Assembly (NCBI RefSeq): GCF_012932915.1 | Contig: NZ_VCQU01000006.1 | Span: 310,001 to 374,000 of the forward strand | Direction: 5' to 3' | Length of the DNA: 64,000 bases | Source: Antrihabitans stalactiti | Lineage (GTDB): Bacteria; Actinomycetota; Actinomycetes; Mycobacteriales; Mycobacteriaceae | Shown: piece by piece, positions 45,120 to 54,719 of the stretch | Numbering within the stretch: the stretch's first letter is position 1 | Layout of the letters: each line of letters opens with the position of its first letter | The notes under the pieces: model-generated | Databases searched by the model: none | What the model saw: only the letters and a program-made list of their open reading frames with translations | What the model was told of the DNA's origin: nothing | Position numbers and translations under genes: made by a program

Positions 45120-46490
45120 ATGAGCGCCCCGACCACCCCGAAAGAACAAGGTCAAAAGAAGCATGACCGCACACACTGGCTCTACATGTCGGTGATCGTT
45201 GCGGTGTTCGCCGGGATACTCGTCGGCTGGCTCGCGCCAGGCGTCGGCAAGTCGGTGGGCGTGCTCGGCACGATGTTCATCAGCTTGATCAAGATGATGA
45301 TCAGCCCCGTCATCTTCTGCACGATCGTGCTCGGCATCGGCTCGGTGAAAGCCGCCGCGAGCGTCGGCAAGGTCGGTGGCATCGCACTCGCCTACTTCGT
45401 GTCGATGTCGACTGTCGCATTGGGAATCGGCCTGGTGGTCGGCAACATCATCCAACCGGGCAGTGGCCTCGACATCTCGGCGCATGCCAGCGCAGGCGAG
45501 AAATATGCCGAAACGGCGCATGGCGCAGGCGGCACGATGGAGTTCCTCCAGAGCATCATCCCAACGTCGCTGCTGTCGTCGCTGACCGCAGGAAGCGTGC
45601 TGCAGACGTTGTTCGTCGCGCTTCTCGTCGGGTTCGGGATCCAAGCGCTCGGCAAGACCGGTGAACCGATCCTTCGGGGTATCGGTTCGATCCAGAAACT
45701 CGTCTTCCGAATCCTGTCGATGATTCTGTGGCTCGCCCCGATCGGCGCATTCGGCGCCATCGCGAACGTGGTCGGACAGACCGGCCTCAACGCGGTCGTC
45801 CAGCTCGGCACCCTGATGCTGGCCTTCTACCTGACCTGCGCAATCTTCGTCTTCGGCGTCCTCGGCCTCATCCTCAAGTGGGTCTCCGGATTCTCGATCT
45901 TCCGCCTGGTCCGCTACTTGGCCAGGGAGTACCTGCTCATCGTCGCGACGTCGTCGTCCGAGTCGGCCCTGCCGCGGTTGATCGCAAAGATGGAGCACCT
46001 CGGCGTCCAGCGGACCACCGTCGGAGTCGTTGTACCGACCGGCTACTCGTTCAACCTCGACGGCACCGCGATCTACCTGACCATGGCATCGATCTTCATC
46101 GCCGACGCGATGGGCCAGCCGCTCGCTCTCGCCGAGCAGTTCTCGCTGCTCGCCTTCATGATCATCGCCTCCAAGGGCGCAGCAGGAGTCAGCGGTGCAG
46201 GCCTGGCAACGCTGGCAGGCGGACTGCAGAGCCACCGGCCCGAACTGCTCGACGGAGTCGGCTTGATCGTCGGCATCGACCGGTTCATGTCCGAAGCCCG
46301 CGCGGTCACCAACTTCTCCGGCAATGCCGTCGCCACCGTCCTCGTCGGTACCTGGACCAAGACGATCGACAACGCTCAGGTGAAGGCTGTCCTCGCAGGC
46401 AAGTTGCCCTTCGACGAGGAACTGATGGTCGACGACCATCTCCCCGAAGACAAGGCTCCCGCCGAAAAGAAGGAGCTCGTCAGCGCCTAG
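45120..46490 (+). CDS. dctA: C4-dicarboxylate transporter DctA (DAACS family)
   Basis: This is a cation-coupled symporter of 456 residues with eight membrane helices and two re-entrant loops. Family landmarks are FISLIKMMISPVIFCTIVLGIG, the Ser-rich re-entrant loop ATSSSESALPRLI, PTGYSFNLDGTAIYLTMASIFIADA and a GAAGVSGAGLATLAG loop, then GIDRFMSEARAVTNFSGNAVATV. It would import succinate, fumarate or malate. It is divergent from the DcuS-type kinase, which probably controls it through the inverted repeats between them. A good intrinsic terminator follows. Confidence 0.92.
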   Translation: MSAPTTPKEQGQKKHDRTHWLYMSVIVAVFAGILVGWLAPGVGKSVGVLGTMFISLIKMMISPVIFCTIVLGIGSVKAAASVGKVGGIALAYFVSMSTVALGIGLVVGNIIQPGSGLDISAHASAGEKYAETAHGAGGTMEFLQSIIPTSLLSSLTAGSVLQTLFVALLVGFGIQALGKTGEPILRGIGSIQKLVFRILSMILWLAPIGAFGAIANVVGQTGLNAVVQLGTLMLAFYLTCAIFVFGVLGLILKWVSGFSIFRLVRYLAREYLLIVATSSSESALPRLIAKMEHLGVQRTTVGVVVPTGYSFNLDGTAIYLTMASIFIADAMGQPLALAEQFSLLAFMIIASKGAAGVSGAGLATLAGGLQSHRPELLDGVGLIVGIDRFMSEARAVTNFSGNAVATVLVGTWTKTIDNAQVKAVLAGKLPFDEELMVDDHLPEDKAPAEKKELVSA

Positions 46491-46505
46491 CGGAGCGGTA
46501 GAAGA

Positions 46506-46535
46506 GGGAGTCGCATGCGAATGCGGCTCCCTTTT
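46506..46535 (+). terminator. Intrinsic terminator of dctA
   Basis: An 11-base stem (GGGAGTCGCAT with ATGCGGCTCCC, one G-T wobble) and a GCGA loop are followed by TTTT. It begins 15 bases after the dctA stop and ends just before the -10 element of the glutathione peroxidase gene. Confidence 0.8.
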
Positions 46536-46546
46536 CGCATGCGCGC

Positions 46547-46552
46547 TAGCCT
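46547..46552 (+). promoter_or_regulatory. -10 element of the glutathione peroxidase gene, leaderless type
   Basis: TAGCCT ends six bases before the ATG, with no ribosome site. Confidence 0.45.
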
Positions 46553-46558
46553 GAATTC

Positions 46559-47047
46559 ATGGACCTGACCAATATTGCAGTAAACACACTCGGCGGCGTG
46601 CCGACCTCGCTCGGCGAATACAGCGGTCGGGCTGTCCTTCTCGTGAACGTTGCGTCGAAATGTGGCCTCACGCCACAGTATTCGGCGTTGGAGAAGCTCG
46701 CGACCGAGTATGCCGACCGCGGCCTCACCGTGATCGGAGCGCCGTGCAATCAGTTCATGGGGCAGGAACCTGGTACGGCAGAAGAGATTCAGACGTTCTG
46801 CTCGTCCACCTACGGGGTGACGTTTCCGTTGCTGGAGAAGCTCGAAGTCAACGGTGCCCAGCGCCACCCGATCTACGCCGAGCTCACACAAACGCCTGAT
46901 GCAGACGGCAAGAGCGGCGACATCCAGTGGAACTTCGAAAAGTTCTTGATCGCACCTGACGGGACCGTGGCGAATCGCTTCCGCCCGCGGACGACACCCG
47001 ATTCGCCCGAGGTGATCGCAGCGATCGAAGCAATCCTGCCGAACTGA
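46559..47047 (+). CDS. Glutathione peroxidase family thiol peroxidase
   Basis: This is a GPx-type peroxidase of 162 residues with the peroxidatic Cys35 in NVASKCGLTPQY, the motif APCNQFMGQEPG that carries the active-site Gln, and the Trp/Asn motif WNFEKFLI. A resolving Cys may be in FCSSTYGV. The selenocysteine of animal enzymes is replaced by Cys as in most bacteria. Actinobacteria of this group lack glutathione, so the reductant is probably thioredoxin or mycothiol-linked. It is transcribed alone. Confidence 0.95.
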   Translation: MDLTNIAVNTLGGVPTSLGEYSGRAVLLVNVASKCGLTPQYSALEKLATEYADRGLTVIGAPCNQFMGQEPGTAEEIQTFCSSTYGVTFPLLEKLEVNGAQRHPIYAELTQTPDADGKSGDIQWNFEKFLIAPDGTVANRFRPRTTPDSPEVIAAIEAILPN

Positions 47048-47124
47048 GCGGTTTTCCACCGAATTCGTCCGACAGTCACGCTGCAGGAACTGCGTGTACA
47101 CCTGCGGATGCGACTGTGAAACCC

Positions 47125-47826
47125 ATGAGCGGTGAACTGATCGTTTCGATTTCGGGGATCAGGGACGAGACCCTTGGGGCAGCGAAGAAATTTGCCGGCG
47201 AGATGGATCGGCGCGGCGTACCGCTGTCGCTGCTCGTCGCGCCCCGGCTGAAGGACAAGTACCGCCTCGTCCGCGACGAGCCGACGCAGGAATGGCTGCG
47301 CCGACGGCGTGACGACGGCGACTCGATCGTCCTGCACGGCTACGACCAGGCAGCGACGGGCAGGCGAAAGGCGGAGTTCGCCGGCCTGCCCGAGCACGAG
47401 GCCAGGTTGCGACTGACTGCGGCCGACCGCGTGATGGAGCAGACCGGCTTGCGGACCAGGCTCTTTGCGGCTCCGCAATGGTCTGCATCGGACGGCGCCA
47501 TGGCTGTTCTCCCCGACCTCGGCTTCCGGCTCGTCGCCGGGCTGACCGCAGTCCACGACCTCGAACGGTCCACCTCGGTCCGCGCGCGGGTGATCGGCAT
47601 CGGCGAAGGTTTCCGCGCCGAACCGTGGTGGTGTCGGGCATTGGTCATGGGCTCGGGCCGCATCGCCCGCCGCGGTGGCACATTGCGGCTCGCCGTTTCG
47701 GCGAAGCAACTTGGCAGGTCCGGACCGCGCCAAGCGATGCTCGACGCGGTCGACCTCGCGCTGTATCACGGTGCTCACCCGAGCATTTACCGTTGGAGCC
47801 CGCTGGCAGCGACCCGCGCTGCGTAA
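47125..47826 (+). CDS. DUF2334 / polysaccharide deacetylase-like protein
   Basis: This 233-residue protein resembles the DUF2334 group of deacetylase-fold proteins: VSISGIRDETLGAAKKFAGEMDRRGVPLSLLVAPRL, then SIVLHGYDQ (a possible metal-binding His), FAAPQWSASDGAM and LYHGAHPSIYRWS. The usual deacetylase Asp-Asp start motif reads GIRDET here. A GTG three codons upstream (47116) is the alternative start. A protein of similar place occurs before purS in M. tuberculosis (Rv0787, from memory). It may act on cell-wall sugars, though no signal peptide is seen. Confidence 0.75.
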   Translation: MSGELIVSISGIRDETLGAAKKFAGEMDRRGVPLSLLVAPRLKDKYRLVRDEPTQEWLRRRRDDGDSIVLHGYDQAATGRRKAEFAGLPEHEARLRLTAADRVMEQTGLRTRLFAAPQWSASDGAMAVLPDLGFRLVAGLTAVHDLERSTSVRARVIGIGEGFRAEPWWCRALVMGSGRIARRGGTLRLAVSAKQLGRSGPRQAMLDAVDLALYHGAHPSIYRWSPLAATRAA

Positions 47827-47847
47827 GCCTCACGACGGATGTTCAGC

Positions 47848-48495
47848 TCAGCGGAGCTGGAGCGATTCCTCTTCTGGCAGCACCTTGAATTCGGTTCCCT
47901 CAGGCGCCATTTCGGCTAGCCGCGCGTAGTAGATCCCGCGCCCCGCATCCGAGACCACCTCTTGGTGGATCGGAAAGGCGAAGCGTGGCTTGACCGCTCG
48001 TAGATAGTCGACGGTCTCACTGAGCTTCATCCACGGCGCTGCAGCGGGGAGCGCGAGGATGTCGACCGGATACGACGGCACGAACAGCGAGTCGCCGGGA
48101 TGAAGTAGTTGAGCGGGCTCCTCGGCGGTGCCCACCAGGTAGACGGTGTTGTCGATCACTGGAAGGTCTGGGTGGATGACCGCGTGCCGCCCACCGGCGC
48201 CTGTGATTCGCGTCTGCCCGAGTTCGACGACCTGTCCGGAGGCCACGGGGGTCCAGGCGTCACCGAACTGCGCGGCCGACTGCGGATCGGCGAACAGCTT
48301 CGCACCGGGATTCGCCTCTATCAATGCAGGTAGGCGTGCTGGGTCGGCATGGTCCGGGTGCTGATGGGTGATGAAGATTGCGTCGAGCCCGTCGATTCCC
48401 TCGAAGCCGTGGGAGAAGTTGCCGGGGTCGAAAAGGATCTTCGAATCGTTGGTCTCGACCAGGATGCAGGAGTGTCTGAAATGGCTGACGCGCAT
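47848..48495 (-). CDS. MBL fold metallo-hydrolase
   Basis: This is a beta-lactamase-fold hydrolase of 215 residues. The metal motif is THQHPDHAD, with further ligands in HAVIHPDLP and LLHPGDSLFVPSYPVDILALPAAAP, and a last His in FPIHQEVVSD. It looks like the L-ascorbate lactonase-like branch (UlaG type). It is divergent from purS, with 69 bases between the two start codons, and convergent with the deacetylase-like gene. M. tuberculosis has a similar gene (Rv0786c) next to purS. The substrate is unknown. Confidence 0.9.
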   Translation of the reverse strand: MRVSHFRHSCILVETNDSKILFDPGNFSHGFEGIDGLDAIFITHQHPDHADPARLPALIEANPGAKLFADPQSAAQFGDAWTPVASGQVVELGQTRITGAGGRHAVIHPDLPVIDNTVYLVGTAEEPAQLLHPGDSLFVPSYPVDILALPAAAPWMKLSETVDYLRAVKPRFAFPIHQEVVSDAGRGIYYARLAEMAPEGTEFKVLPEEESLQLR

Positions 48496-48564
48496 GTCTC
48501 CACCTTAGGGCCGGTAAACTGCCCGCGTCGGGAGTCTCCACAGCAAAACAACGAGGAGCAGCAC

Positions 48565-48801
48565 GTGGCGCGTGTCGTGGTCGATGTCATGCCGAAGGCC
48601 GAGATCTTGGATCCGCAGGGGCAGGCCATCGTCGGCGCGCTACCGCGCCTGGGGTTCGCCGGTGTCTCGGACGTACGGCAGGGAAAGCGGTTCGAGCTCG
48701 AGGTCGACGATGCAGTCGACGATGCCGAGCTGGCGAAGATCGCTGAATCACTGCTGTGCAACACGGTGATCGAAGAGTGGAAAGTGACCCGCCTGTCATG
48801 A
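48565..48801 (+). CDS. purS: Phosphoribosylformylglycinamidine synthase subunit PurS
   Basis: This is the small structural subunit (78 residues) that links PurQ and PurL in FGAM synthesis. It reads [20 protein letters not shown], then [19 protein letters not shown], a typical PurS. The GTG was chosen because GAGGAG lies six bases upstream and the protein then has normal length. The stop overlaps the purQ start by four bases, as expected for a one-to-one complex. Confidence 0.95.
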   Translation: MARVVVDVMPKAEILDPQGQAIVGALPRLGFAGVSDVRQGKRFELEVDDAVDDAELAKIAESLLCNTVIEEWKVTRLS

Positions 48802-49475
48802 CTGCCCGGGTAGGGGTCATCACGTTCCCAGGGACGCTCGATGACGTCGATGCAGCACGTGCGGTCCGGCTCTCGGGCGCCGAGGCGGTCAGCTTGTGGC
48901 ATGCCGACGCGGATCTCAAAGGCGTCGACGCCGTCATCGTCCCGGGCGGATTCTCGTACGGCGACTACTTGCGGGCCGGCGCGATCGCCCGCTTCGCACC
49001 CGTGATGGGCGAAGTGATTCGCGGCGCGCAAGGCGGTTTGCCGGTCCTCGGAATCTGCAACGGCTTCCAGGTGCTGTGCGAATCCGGTTTGCTGCCGGGC
49101 GCTTTGACCCGCAACGAAAATCTGCACTTCATCTGCCGTGATCAGTGGCTGACGGTCGCGTCCAACGCGACAGCGTGGTCGTCGCGGTACGAGCCGAATG
49201 CGGAGATCCTTGTGCCGCTGAAGTCCGGCGAGGGCCGTTTCCAGGCGCCACAGAAAGTGTTGGACGAACTCGAAGGCGAAGGCCGCGTGGTGTTCCGCTA
49301 CTCGGGTGAGAATCCGAACGGCTCGCAAAACAGCATCGCCGGAATCACCTCCGCGAACGGCCGTGTCGTGGGGCTGATGCCGCATCCCGAGCACGCGACC
49401 GAGGCACTGACCGGGCCGAGCGACGACGGTCTCGGCATGTTCCTCTCGTTGCTCGATTCGCTGGTGTCGGCTTAA
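48798..49475 (+). CDS. purQ: Phosphoribosylformylglycinamidine synthase subunit PurQ
   Basis: This is the glutaminase subunit of FGAM synthase, 225 residues. It is a class I amidotransferase with nucleophile Cys87 in [10 protein letters not shown] and the His/Glu pair in MPHPEHA. Other landmarks are [14 protein letters not shown] and [17 protein letters not shown]. The ATG overlaps the purS stop (ATGA). The ammonia it releases is used by PurL, encoded about 3 kb downstream after three unrelated genes. Confidence 0.97.
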   Translation: MTARVGVITFPGTLDDVDAARAVRLSGAEAVSLWHADADLKGVDAVIVPGGFSYGDYLRAGAIARFAPVMGEVIRGAQGGLPVLGICNGFQVLCESGLLPGALTRNENLHFICRDQWLTVASNATAWSSRYEPNAEILVPLKSGEGRFQAPQKVLDELEGEGRVVFRYSGENPNGSQNSIAGITSANGRVVGLMPHPEHATEALTGPSDDGLGMFLSLLDSLVSA

Positions 49476-49482
49476 TCCACGA

Positions 49483-50682
49483 ATGAGTCGGCGTCGCTCA
49501 CTGCTTCGCCGTAGTGCTCGGTTTCGCATCCTATGGACGTCGCGCGCGACCTCCTACCTCGGCGAATCGCTGGGCTTGGTGGCGTTGCTGGTCCACCTCC
49601 AAGGTGCGGCGGCGGCTGCGATCGCCGCAGCGATGCTGTTGTTCGCTGTCGATTTCGTGCCGGGATTGTTCGGTCCGCTCGCAGGCGCGATCGCTGACCG
49701 GTTCGACCTGCGCAAGGTGCTGATCGGCTGCGAACTGACCCAAGCCGCGTTCACCGCGATCATCGCCGCCACGCTGCCGCCGCTACCTGTGCTCCTAGTG
49801 CTCGTTGTGGTCCGGGGCTTGGCGGCCCAGATCTATCTGCCCGCGTCGCGCAGCGCCGTCCCGTCGATCGTCGACGACAGTGACGTCGAGGCTGCGAATT
49901 CGACCCTCGGCGCCGGGACCTACGGAATGGAAGCCGCCGGACCGCTCGGTGCCGCGGCGCTGTTCACCTTTCTCGGAGTGCAGGGACTACTCGTTCTCAC
50001 CAGCGTCAGCTTCGCGATTGCAGCGTTGGTCCTGCTGGGATTACCTGCACTCGAGCCGGCCGTCGCCGGCCCACACGAGGGGATCATTTCCGCCACCCGC
50101 GCGGGCATCGGGTTCTTGTGGTCGACGCCGACGGTCCGAGTTGTCGCGATCGGCTTCTTCGTGGTCGTTGCGCTGACCGGCGTCGACGACGTCGCGCTCG
50201 TCTTCTTGGCGAAGGACGCCCTACACAGCTCCGACGCTGCTGCTGCCGCGCTGTACGCGGGTGTCGGAATCGGGCTCGCCATCGGATATCCGTTGCTGGC
50301 TCGATACGCCTCGCGCACGTCTGCGCTGGTCCTGCTGATCGTCGGGTTCGCAGTCAGCAGCGCAGGCAACCTGTTGACCGGGCTAGCCGGCGCGGTGGTC
50401 GCGGCGCTGCTGATTCAGGTGATCCGCGGGCTCGGGCTCGCCGCGCTCGACGTCGGCGTCAACACCTACCTACAACGGACCGTGCCGAGAGAAGTACTCG
50501 GCCGCGTGTTCGGCACCGTCTACGGCCTCGTCGGCGTCGCGGCAGGCGCGTCGTATCTGCTGGGTGGAGTGCTGCTGTCGCTCACCGACGCGCCGACGAC
50601 TCTCGTCGTATCCGGAGCCAGCGCGTTGCTCGCGACCGCGATCACGGCACTCGCGCTGCGGCGCGTCACGCAGCCGTCTTGA
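49483..50682 (+). CDS. MFS transporter
   Basis: This 399-residue major facilitator protein has about twelve hydrophobic helices. The signature loop between helices 2 and 3 is PLAGAIADRFDLRKVLIG, and the N-terminus is basic (MSRRRSLLRRSARFRILW). It resembles the drug/antibiotic-type exporters of actinobacteria with IQVIRGLGLAALDVGVNTYLQRTVP in the second half. It follows purQ by seven bases but has no evident purine role. Its 3' end overlaps the convergent YiaAB gene by 17 bases. Confidence 0.88.
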   Translation: MSRRRSLLRRSARFRILWTSRATSYLGESLGLVALLVHLQGAAAAAIAAAMLLFAVDFVPGLFGPLAGAIADRFDLRKVLIGCELTQAAFTAIIAATLPPLPVLLVLVVVRGLAAQIYLPASRSAVPSIVDDSDVEAANSTLGAGTYGMEAAGPLGAAALFTFLGVQGLLVLTSVSFAIAALVLLGLPALEPAVAGPHEGIISATRAGIGFLWSTPTVRVVAIGFFVVVALTGVDDVALVFLAKDALHSSDAAAAALYAGVGIGLAIGYPLLARYASRTSALVLLIVGFAVSSAGNLLTGLAGAVVAALLIQVIRGLGLAALDVGVNTYLQRTVPREVLGRVFGTVYGLVGVAAGASYLLGGVLLSLTDAPTTLVVSGASALLATAITALALRRVTQPS

Positions 50683-50956
50683 ACGGATCGTGATCGGCCA
50701 GAAGCTTTTCCAGTCGCGCCTCGTCGATTCGCTCACGCACCGTGTCGCGCTCGGTCTGGTCGCGAATCACCTTGGCGAGGGTGAAGCAGCTCGTCACGAG
50801 GAACAATGCGGACATGATGAGGAAGCTCTTCTGCCACGCGTCGATCGGCAGGTAATAGATCCCACCGATGGTGCCGGTGAGGCTGACTCCGAACGCGAGA
50901 ATGGCTTGTAGATAAAAGGCAGCGGTGTTGGTGGACTTCGGTTTCGGTGTGGTCAT
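50666..50956 (-). CDS. YiaA/YiaB-type two-helix membrane protein
   Basis: This small protein of 96 residues has two membrane helices ([22 protein letters not shown] and [21 protein letters not shown]) in the YiaAB arrangement, with the conserved lead-in [13 protein letters not shown] and the polar end [15 protein letters not shown]. The ATG before TTPKPKS gives the normal length. The function of the family is unknown. It is divergent from the M18 aminopeptidase gene. Confidence 0.85.
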   Translation of the reverse strand: MTTPKPKSTNTAAFYLQAILAFGVSLTGTIGGIYYLPIDAWQKSFLIMSALFLVTSCFTLAKVIRDQTERDTVRERIDEARLEKLLADHDPFKTAA

Positions 50957-51036
50957 GCGCGAATTCTGCCGATCGCCGATGAGGGACAACTGAGTACGAC
51001 TACTCGAGTGGCCCTGGGTACTTTGCTCCTATTGCC

Positions 51037-51042
51037 TAGGAT
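51037..51042 (+). promoter_or_regulatory. -10 element of the M18 aminopeptidase gene, leaderless type
   Basis: TAGGAT ends seven bases before ATG 51050 and supports that start over the upstream in-frame GTG at 51008. Confidence 0.5.
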
Positions 51043-51049
51043 CGCAGTC

Positions 51050-52318
51050 ATGCCAGCCACGCTCGCCAGTGCAAATGGATTGTGCGCGTTCGTCGACGCG
51101 TCCCCGTCGCCGTTCCACGTCTGCGAAACCGCCGCCGCCGAGTTGGTGCGTCACGACTTCGTCGAACTCGCGGAAGCCGACGCCTGGCCGACCGAGGCAG
51201 GCCGCTACTACGTCATCCGCGGCGGATCGTTGGTCGCGTGGAGCACCGACAGCTCCGCGCAGGGATTTCGGATCGTCGGCGGCCATACCGACAGCCCCAA
51301 TCTGCGCGTCAAGCAGCATCCCGACCTGACGTCCGCGGGATGGCAGCTCGTCGGACTGGAGCCGTACGGCGGCGCGTGGCTCAACTCGTGGCTCGATCGC
51401 GAACTCGGGTTGTCCGGACGATTGGCAGTACGGACGGGCAATGGCGTCGAGCAGAAACTCGTCCGCATCGACCGCGCGGTCCTGCGGGTGCCGCAGCTCG
51501 CCATTCACCTCAGCGAGGACCGCAAGGGCGTGCACCTCGACCCACAACGCCACCTCAACGGGATCTGGGGGACCGGCAGCTCGCCTTCCCTGATCGAGTT
51601 CGTCAGTGCCGAAGCCGGCGTGGCGGCCGACTCGGTACTGGGGTGGGAGTTGATGACGCACGATCTGGCGCCCAGTTGCGTGACCGGTGTCGAATCGGAG
51701 CTGGTCAGCGCGCCACGGCTGGACAATCAGGGAACCTGCTACGCCGGACTGCATGCGCTGCTGGCCGCGGCCGACAATCCTGGTCCGTCGACGCCGGTGC
51801 TCGCGTTGTTCGACCACGAGGAGGTCGGCAGTGGTTCGGACCGAGGCGCCCAGTCGGACCTGCTCGGCACCGTTCTCGAGCGCATCGTGCTGAATCGTGG
51901 CGGCGATCGCCAAGACTTCATGCGGGCGATGGCGGCGTCGATCTGTGCCTCCGGCGACATGGCCCATGCAACACATCCGAACTACCCGGAGCGCCACGAG
52001 CCTGCACACCGGATATCGATCAACGGCGGTCCGGTGCTGAAGGTGAATCAGAACCTGCGGTACGCGACGGACGCGGTCGGGGCCGGCGCTTTCGCCCTCG
52101 CGTGCGAGCAAGCCGGGGTGCCGTTGCAGCGGTACGTCCATCGCGCGGATCTGCCGTGCGGCTCCACGATCGGACCGATCACGGCTGCGCGGACCGGACT
52201 GTCCACGGTCGACGTCGGTGCAGCTCAGCTCGCCATGCACAGCGCCCGCGAGCTGATGGGCGCCGACGACGTCAAGGCCTACTCCGACGCGCTGGGGGCG
52301 TTTCTGGCGCCTGGGTAG
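51050..52318 (+). CDS. pepC: M18 family aminopeptidase
   Basis: This is a cytosolic dinuclear zinc aminopeptidase of 422 residues. Metal and catalytic motifs are [32 protein letters not shown] and [19 protein letters not shown]-like [12 protein letters not shown], with the C-terminal [17 protein letters not shown]. These belong to the aspartyl/leucyl-preferring M18 peptidases. The same gene lies near purL in M. tuberculosis (pepC), which is the source of the symbol. It is a single transcription unit, preceded by a leaderless-type promoter. Confidence 0.93.
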   Translation: MPATLASANGLCAFVDASPSPFHVCETAAAELVRHDFVELAEADAWPTEAGRYYVIRGGSLVAWSTDSSAQGFRIVGGHTDSPNLRVKQHPDLTSAGWQLVGLEPYGGAWLNSWLDRELGLSGRLAVRTGNGVEQKLVRIDRAVLRVPQLAIHLSEDRKGVHLDPQRHLNGIWGTGSSPSLIEFVSAEAGVAADSVLGWELMTHDLAPSCVTGVESELVSAPRLDNQGTCYAGLHALLAAADNPGPSTPVLALFDHEEVGSGSDRGAQSDLLGTVLERIVLNRGGDRQDFMRAMAASICASGDMAHATHPNYPERHEPAHRISINGGPVLKVNQNLRYATDAVGAGAFALACEQAGVPLQRYVHRADLPCGSTIGPITAARTGLSTVDVGAAQLAMHSARELMGADDVKAYSDALGAFLAPG

Positions 52319-52372
52319 TGGTCGGTGGTGCGTGGAAGCCCTCACGGCCCGGTGACCTGGAAAGTGGCCGAC

Positions 52373-52378
52373 TAGACT
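52373..52378 (+). promoter_or_regulatory. -10 element upstream of purL
   Basis: TAGACT lies 46 bases before the purL GTG, giving a short leader with AAAGGA near its end. The same hexamer TAGACT is found upstream of purF. Confidence 0.4.
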
Positions 52379-52424
52379 CTCTTCGAGGCTCCACGCCCGC
52401 AGGACCGAAAGGACGCCACTCTCC

Positions 52425-54719
52425 GTGACTACGCAGGTCGATACCGTCAGCGCAGCCGCAGCATCTCCCGACAACCCGCAGCCGTACAAAGAGCTCGGTC
52501 TCAAGGACGACGAGTATGTGCGGATCAAGGAGATCCTCGGTCGCCGGCCGACTGATGCCGAGCTCGCGATGTACTCGGTGATGTGGAGCGAGCACTGCTC
52601 GTACAAGTCGTCGAAGGTGCATCTGCGCTACTTCGGTGAAACCACGACCGACGAGATGCGGGCCTCGATGCTCGCGGGCATCGGCGAGAACGCGGGCGTC
52701 GTCGACGTCGGCGACGGCTGGGCAGTCACGTTCAAGGTCGAAAGCCACAATCACCCGTCCTATGTCGAGCCCTATCAGGGTGCGGCGACCGGAGTCGGCG
52801 GCATCGTGCGCGACATCATGGCGATGGGCGCGCGGCCGATCGCGGTCATGGATCAGCTTCGCTTCGGTGCCGCGGATGCTCCCGATACCCGTCGCGTGGT
52901 CGACGGTGTCGTGCGCGGTGTCGGCGGCTACGGCAACTCGCTCGGGCTGCCGAATGTCGGCGGCGAGACCGTCTTCGACGAATCCTATGCAGGAAACCCG
53001 CTGGTGAATGCGCTGTGCGCAGGCGTCATGCGAGTCGAGGACCTGCATCTTGCATTCGCGTCCGGAGCGGGCAACAAGATCATTCTGTTCGGCGCGCGGA
53101 CTGGCCTCGACGGAATCGGTGGCGTATCGGTCCTGGCGAGCGACACGTTCTCCGGTGACGAGTCCGGCACAGGTCGCAAGAAGCTGCCTGCGGTTCAGGT
53201 CGGCGACCCGTTCACCGAGAAGGTGCTGATCGAGTGTTGCCTCGATCTGTATGCCGCCAAGCTGGTCGTCGGTATTCAGGATCTCGGTGGCGCTGGATTG
53301 TCTTGCGCCACTTCTGAACTGGCTGCTGCTGGTGACGGTGGTATGCATATCGATCTGGACAAGGTGCCGCTGCGGGCGACGAATATGACGCCGGCCGAGG
53401 TGCTGTCGAGCGAGTCGCAAGAGCGCATGTGCGCCGTCGTCACACCGGAGAACGTGGATGCGTTCATGGCGGTCTGCAAGAAGTGGGACGTGCTGGCCAC
53501 GGTCATCGGCGAGGTCACCGACGGCGACCATCTTGTCATTTCCTGGAATGGCGAGACCGTCGTGGACGTGCCGCCGCGCACGGTCGCGCACGAGGGTCCC
53601 GTCTACACCCGGCCCGTCGAACGGCCGGCCGATCAGGACGATCTGATTGCCGCATCGCCGGATTCGCTGCCCCGCCCGTCAACTCCTGACGAACTGCGCG
53701 CGACCCTGCTGCAGATGCTCGGCAGTCCGCAATTATGCAGTCGCCGTTGGATAGTCGAGCAGTACGACCGCTACGTCCGGGGTAACACGGTCCTCGCCGA
53801 GCACGCCGATGCGGGCGTGATCCGGATCGACGAGGAAACCGGTCGGGGTATTGCCTTGGCAACGGATGCGTCCGGCCGCTATACGAAGCTCGACCCGTAC
53901 ACCGGTGCGCAGTTGGCGCTGGCCGAGGCGTTCCGCAACGTCGCCACCACAGGCGCCACCCCGAAAGCAGTGACCAACTGCCTCAACTTCGGCTCGCCCG
54001 AAGATCCCGGCGTGATGTGGCAGTTCCAGCAAGCTGTGCGTGGTCTCGCGGATGGCTGTGCGACGCTTGGCATTCCGGTGACGGGCGGCAACGTCAGTTT
54101 CTACAACCAGACCGGTCGGACGCCGATCCTGCCGACGCCAGTCGTCGGTGTGCTCGGTGTCATCGACGACGTGCACCGGCGCATTCCGACCGGCATCGGC
54201 CACGAGTTGGGGGAGACCCTGATTCTGCTCGGCGATACCCACGACGAATTCGGCGGATCGATCTGGGCCCAGGTCGCGCACGATCACCTCGGTGGCGTAC
54301 CGCCGAAGGTCGACTTCGCTCGTGAGCAACTGCTCGCCGAGATTCTGCTTGCGGGTTCGCGCGACGGCATGATCAGCGCTGCGCACGACCTGTCGGAAGG
54401 TGGTCTCGCGCAGACCGTCGTCGAAGCAGCCCTCGCGGGCGAAACTGGTTGCCGGATAATCCTTCCCGAGGGTGCCGACCCATTTGTCGCGTTGTTCTCC
54501 GAATCGGCTGGCCGCGTGTTGGTCGCCGTTCCGCGCACGGAGGAAACGCGGTTCACGAAGATGTGTGACGCACGGTCGATGCCGTGGGTGCGCATCGGCG
54601 TGGTCGACCAAGGCTCCGACTCCGTGGAGGTCCAGGGCGTGTTCGACGTGCCCCTCACCGAATTGCGCACGACGTTCGAGGCAACGCTGCCCGCGTTGTT
54701 CGGGACGCACGCGGATTGA
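52425..54719 (+). CDS. purL: Phosphoribosylformylglycinamidine synthase subunit PurL
   Basis: This is the ATP-dependent synthetase subunit of FGAM synthase, 764 residues, of the small (PurLQS) type. Landmarks are [51 protein letters not shown] and [12 protein letters not shown] in the first half. The second half repeats the fold with [28 protein letters not shown] and [11 protein letters not shown]. The GTG follows AAAGGA. Its stop overlaps the TTG start of the next gene (TTGA). PurS and PurQ are encoded 3 kb upstream. Confidence 0.97.
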   Translation: MTTQVDTVSAAAASPDNPQPYKELGLKDDEYVRIKEILGRRPTDAELAMYSVMWSEHCSYKSSKVHLRYFGETTTDEMRASMLAGIGENAGVVDVGDGWAVTFKVESHNHPSYVEPYQGAATGVGGIVRDIMAMGARPIAVMDQLRFGAADAPDTRRVVDGVVRGVGGYGNSLGLPNVGGETVFDESYAGNPLVNALCAGVMRVEDLHLAFASGAGNKIILFGARTGLDGIGGVSVLASDTFSGDESGTGRKKLPAVQVGDPFTEKVLIECCLDLYAAKLVVGIQDLGGAGLSCATSELAAAGDGGMHIDLDKVPLRATNMTPAEVLSSESQERMCAVVTPENVDAFMAVCKKWDVLATVIGEVTDGDHLVISWNGETVVDVPPRTVAHEGPVYTRPVERPADQDDLIAASPDSLPRPSTPDELRATLLQMLGSPQLCSRRWIVEQYDRYVRGNTVLAEHADAGVIRIDEETGRGIALATDASGRYTKLDPYTGAQLALAEAFRNVATTGATPKAVTNCLNFGSPEDPGVMWQFQQAVRGLADGCATLGIPVTGGNVSFYNQTGRTPILPTPVVGVLGVIDDVHRRIPTGIGHELGETLILLGDTHDEFGGSIWAQVAHDHLGGVPPKVDFAREQLLAEILLAGSRDGMISAAHDLSEGGLAQTVVEAALAGETGCRIILPEGADPFVALFSESAGRVLVAVPRTEETRFTKMCDARSMPWVRIGVVDQGSDSVEVQGVFDVPLTELRTTFEATLPALFGTHAD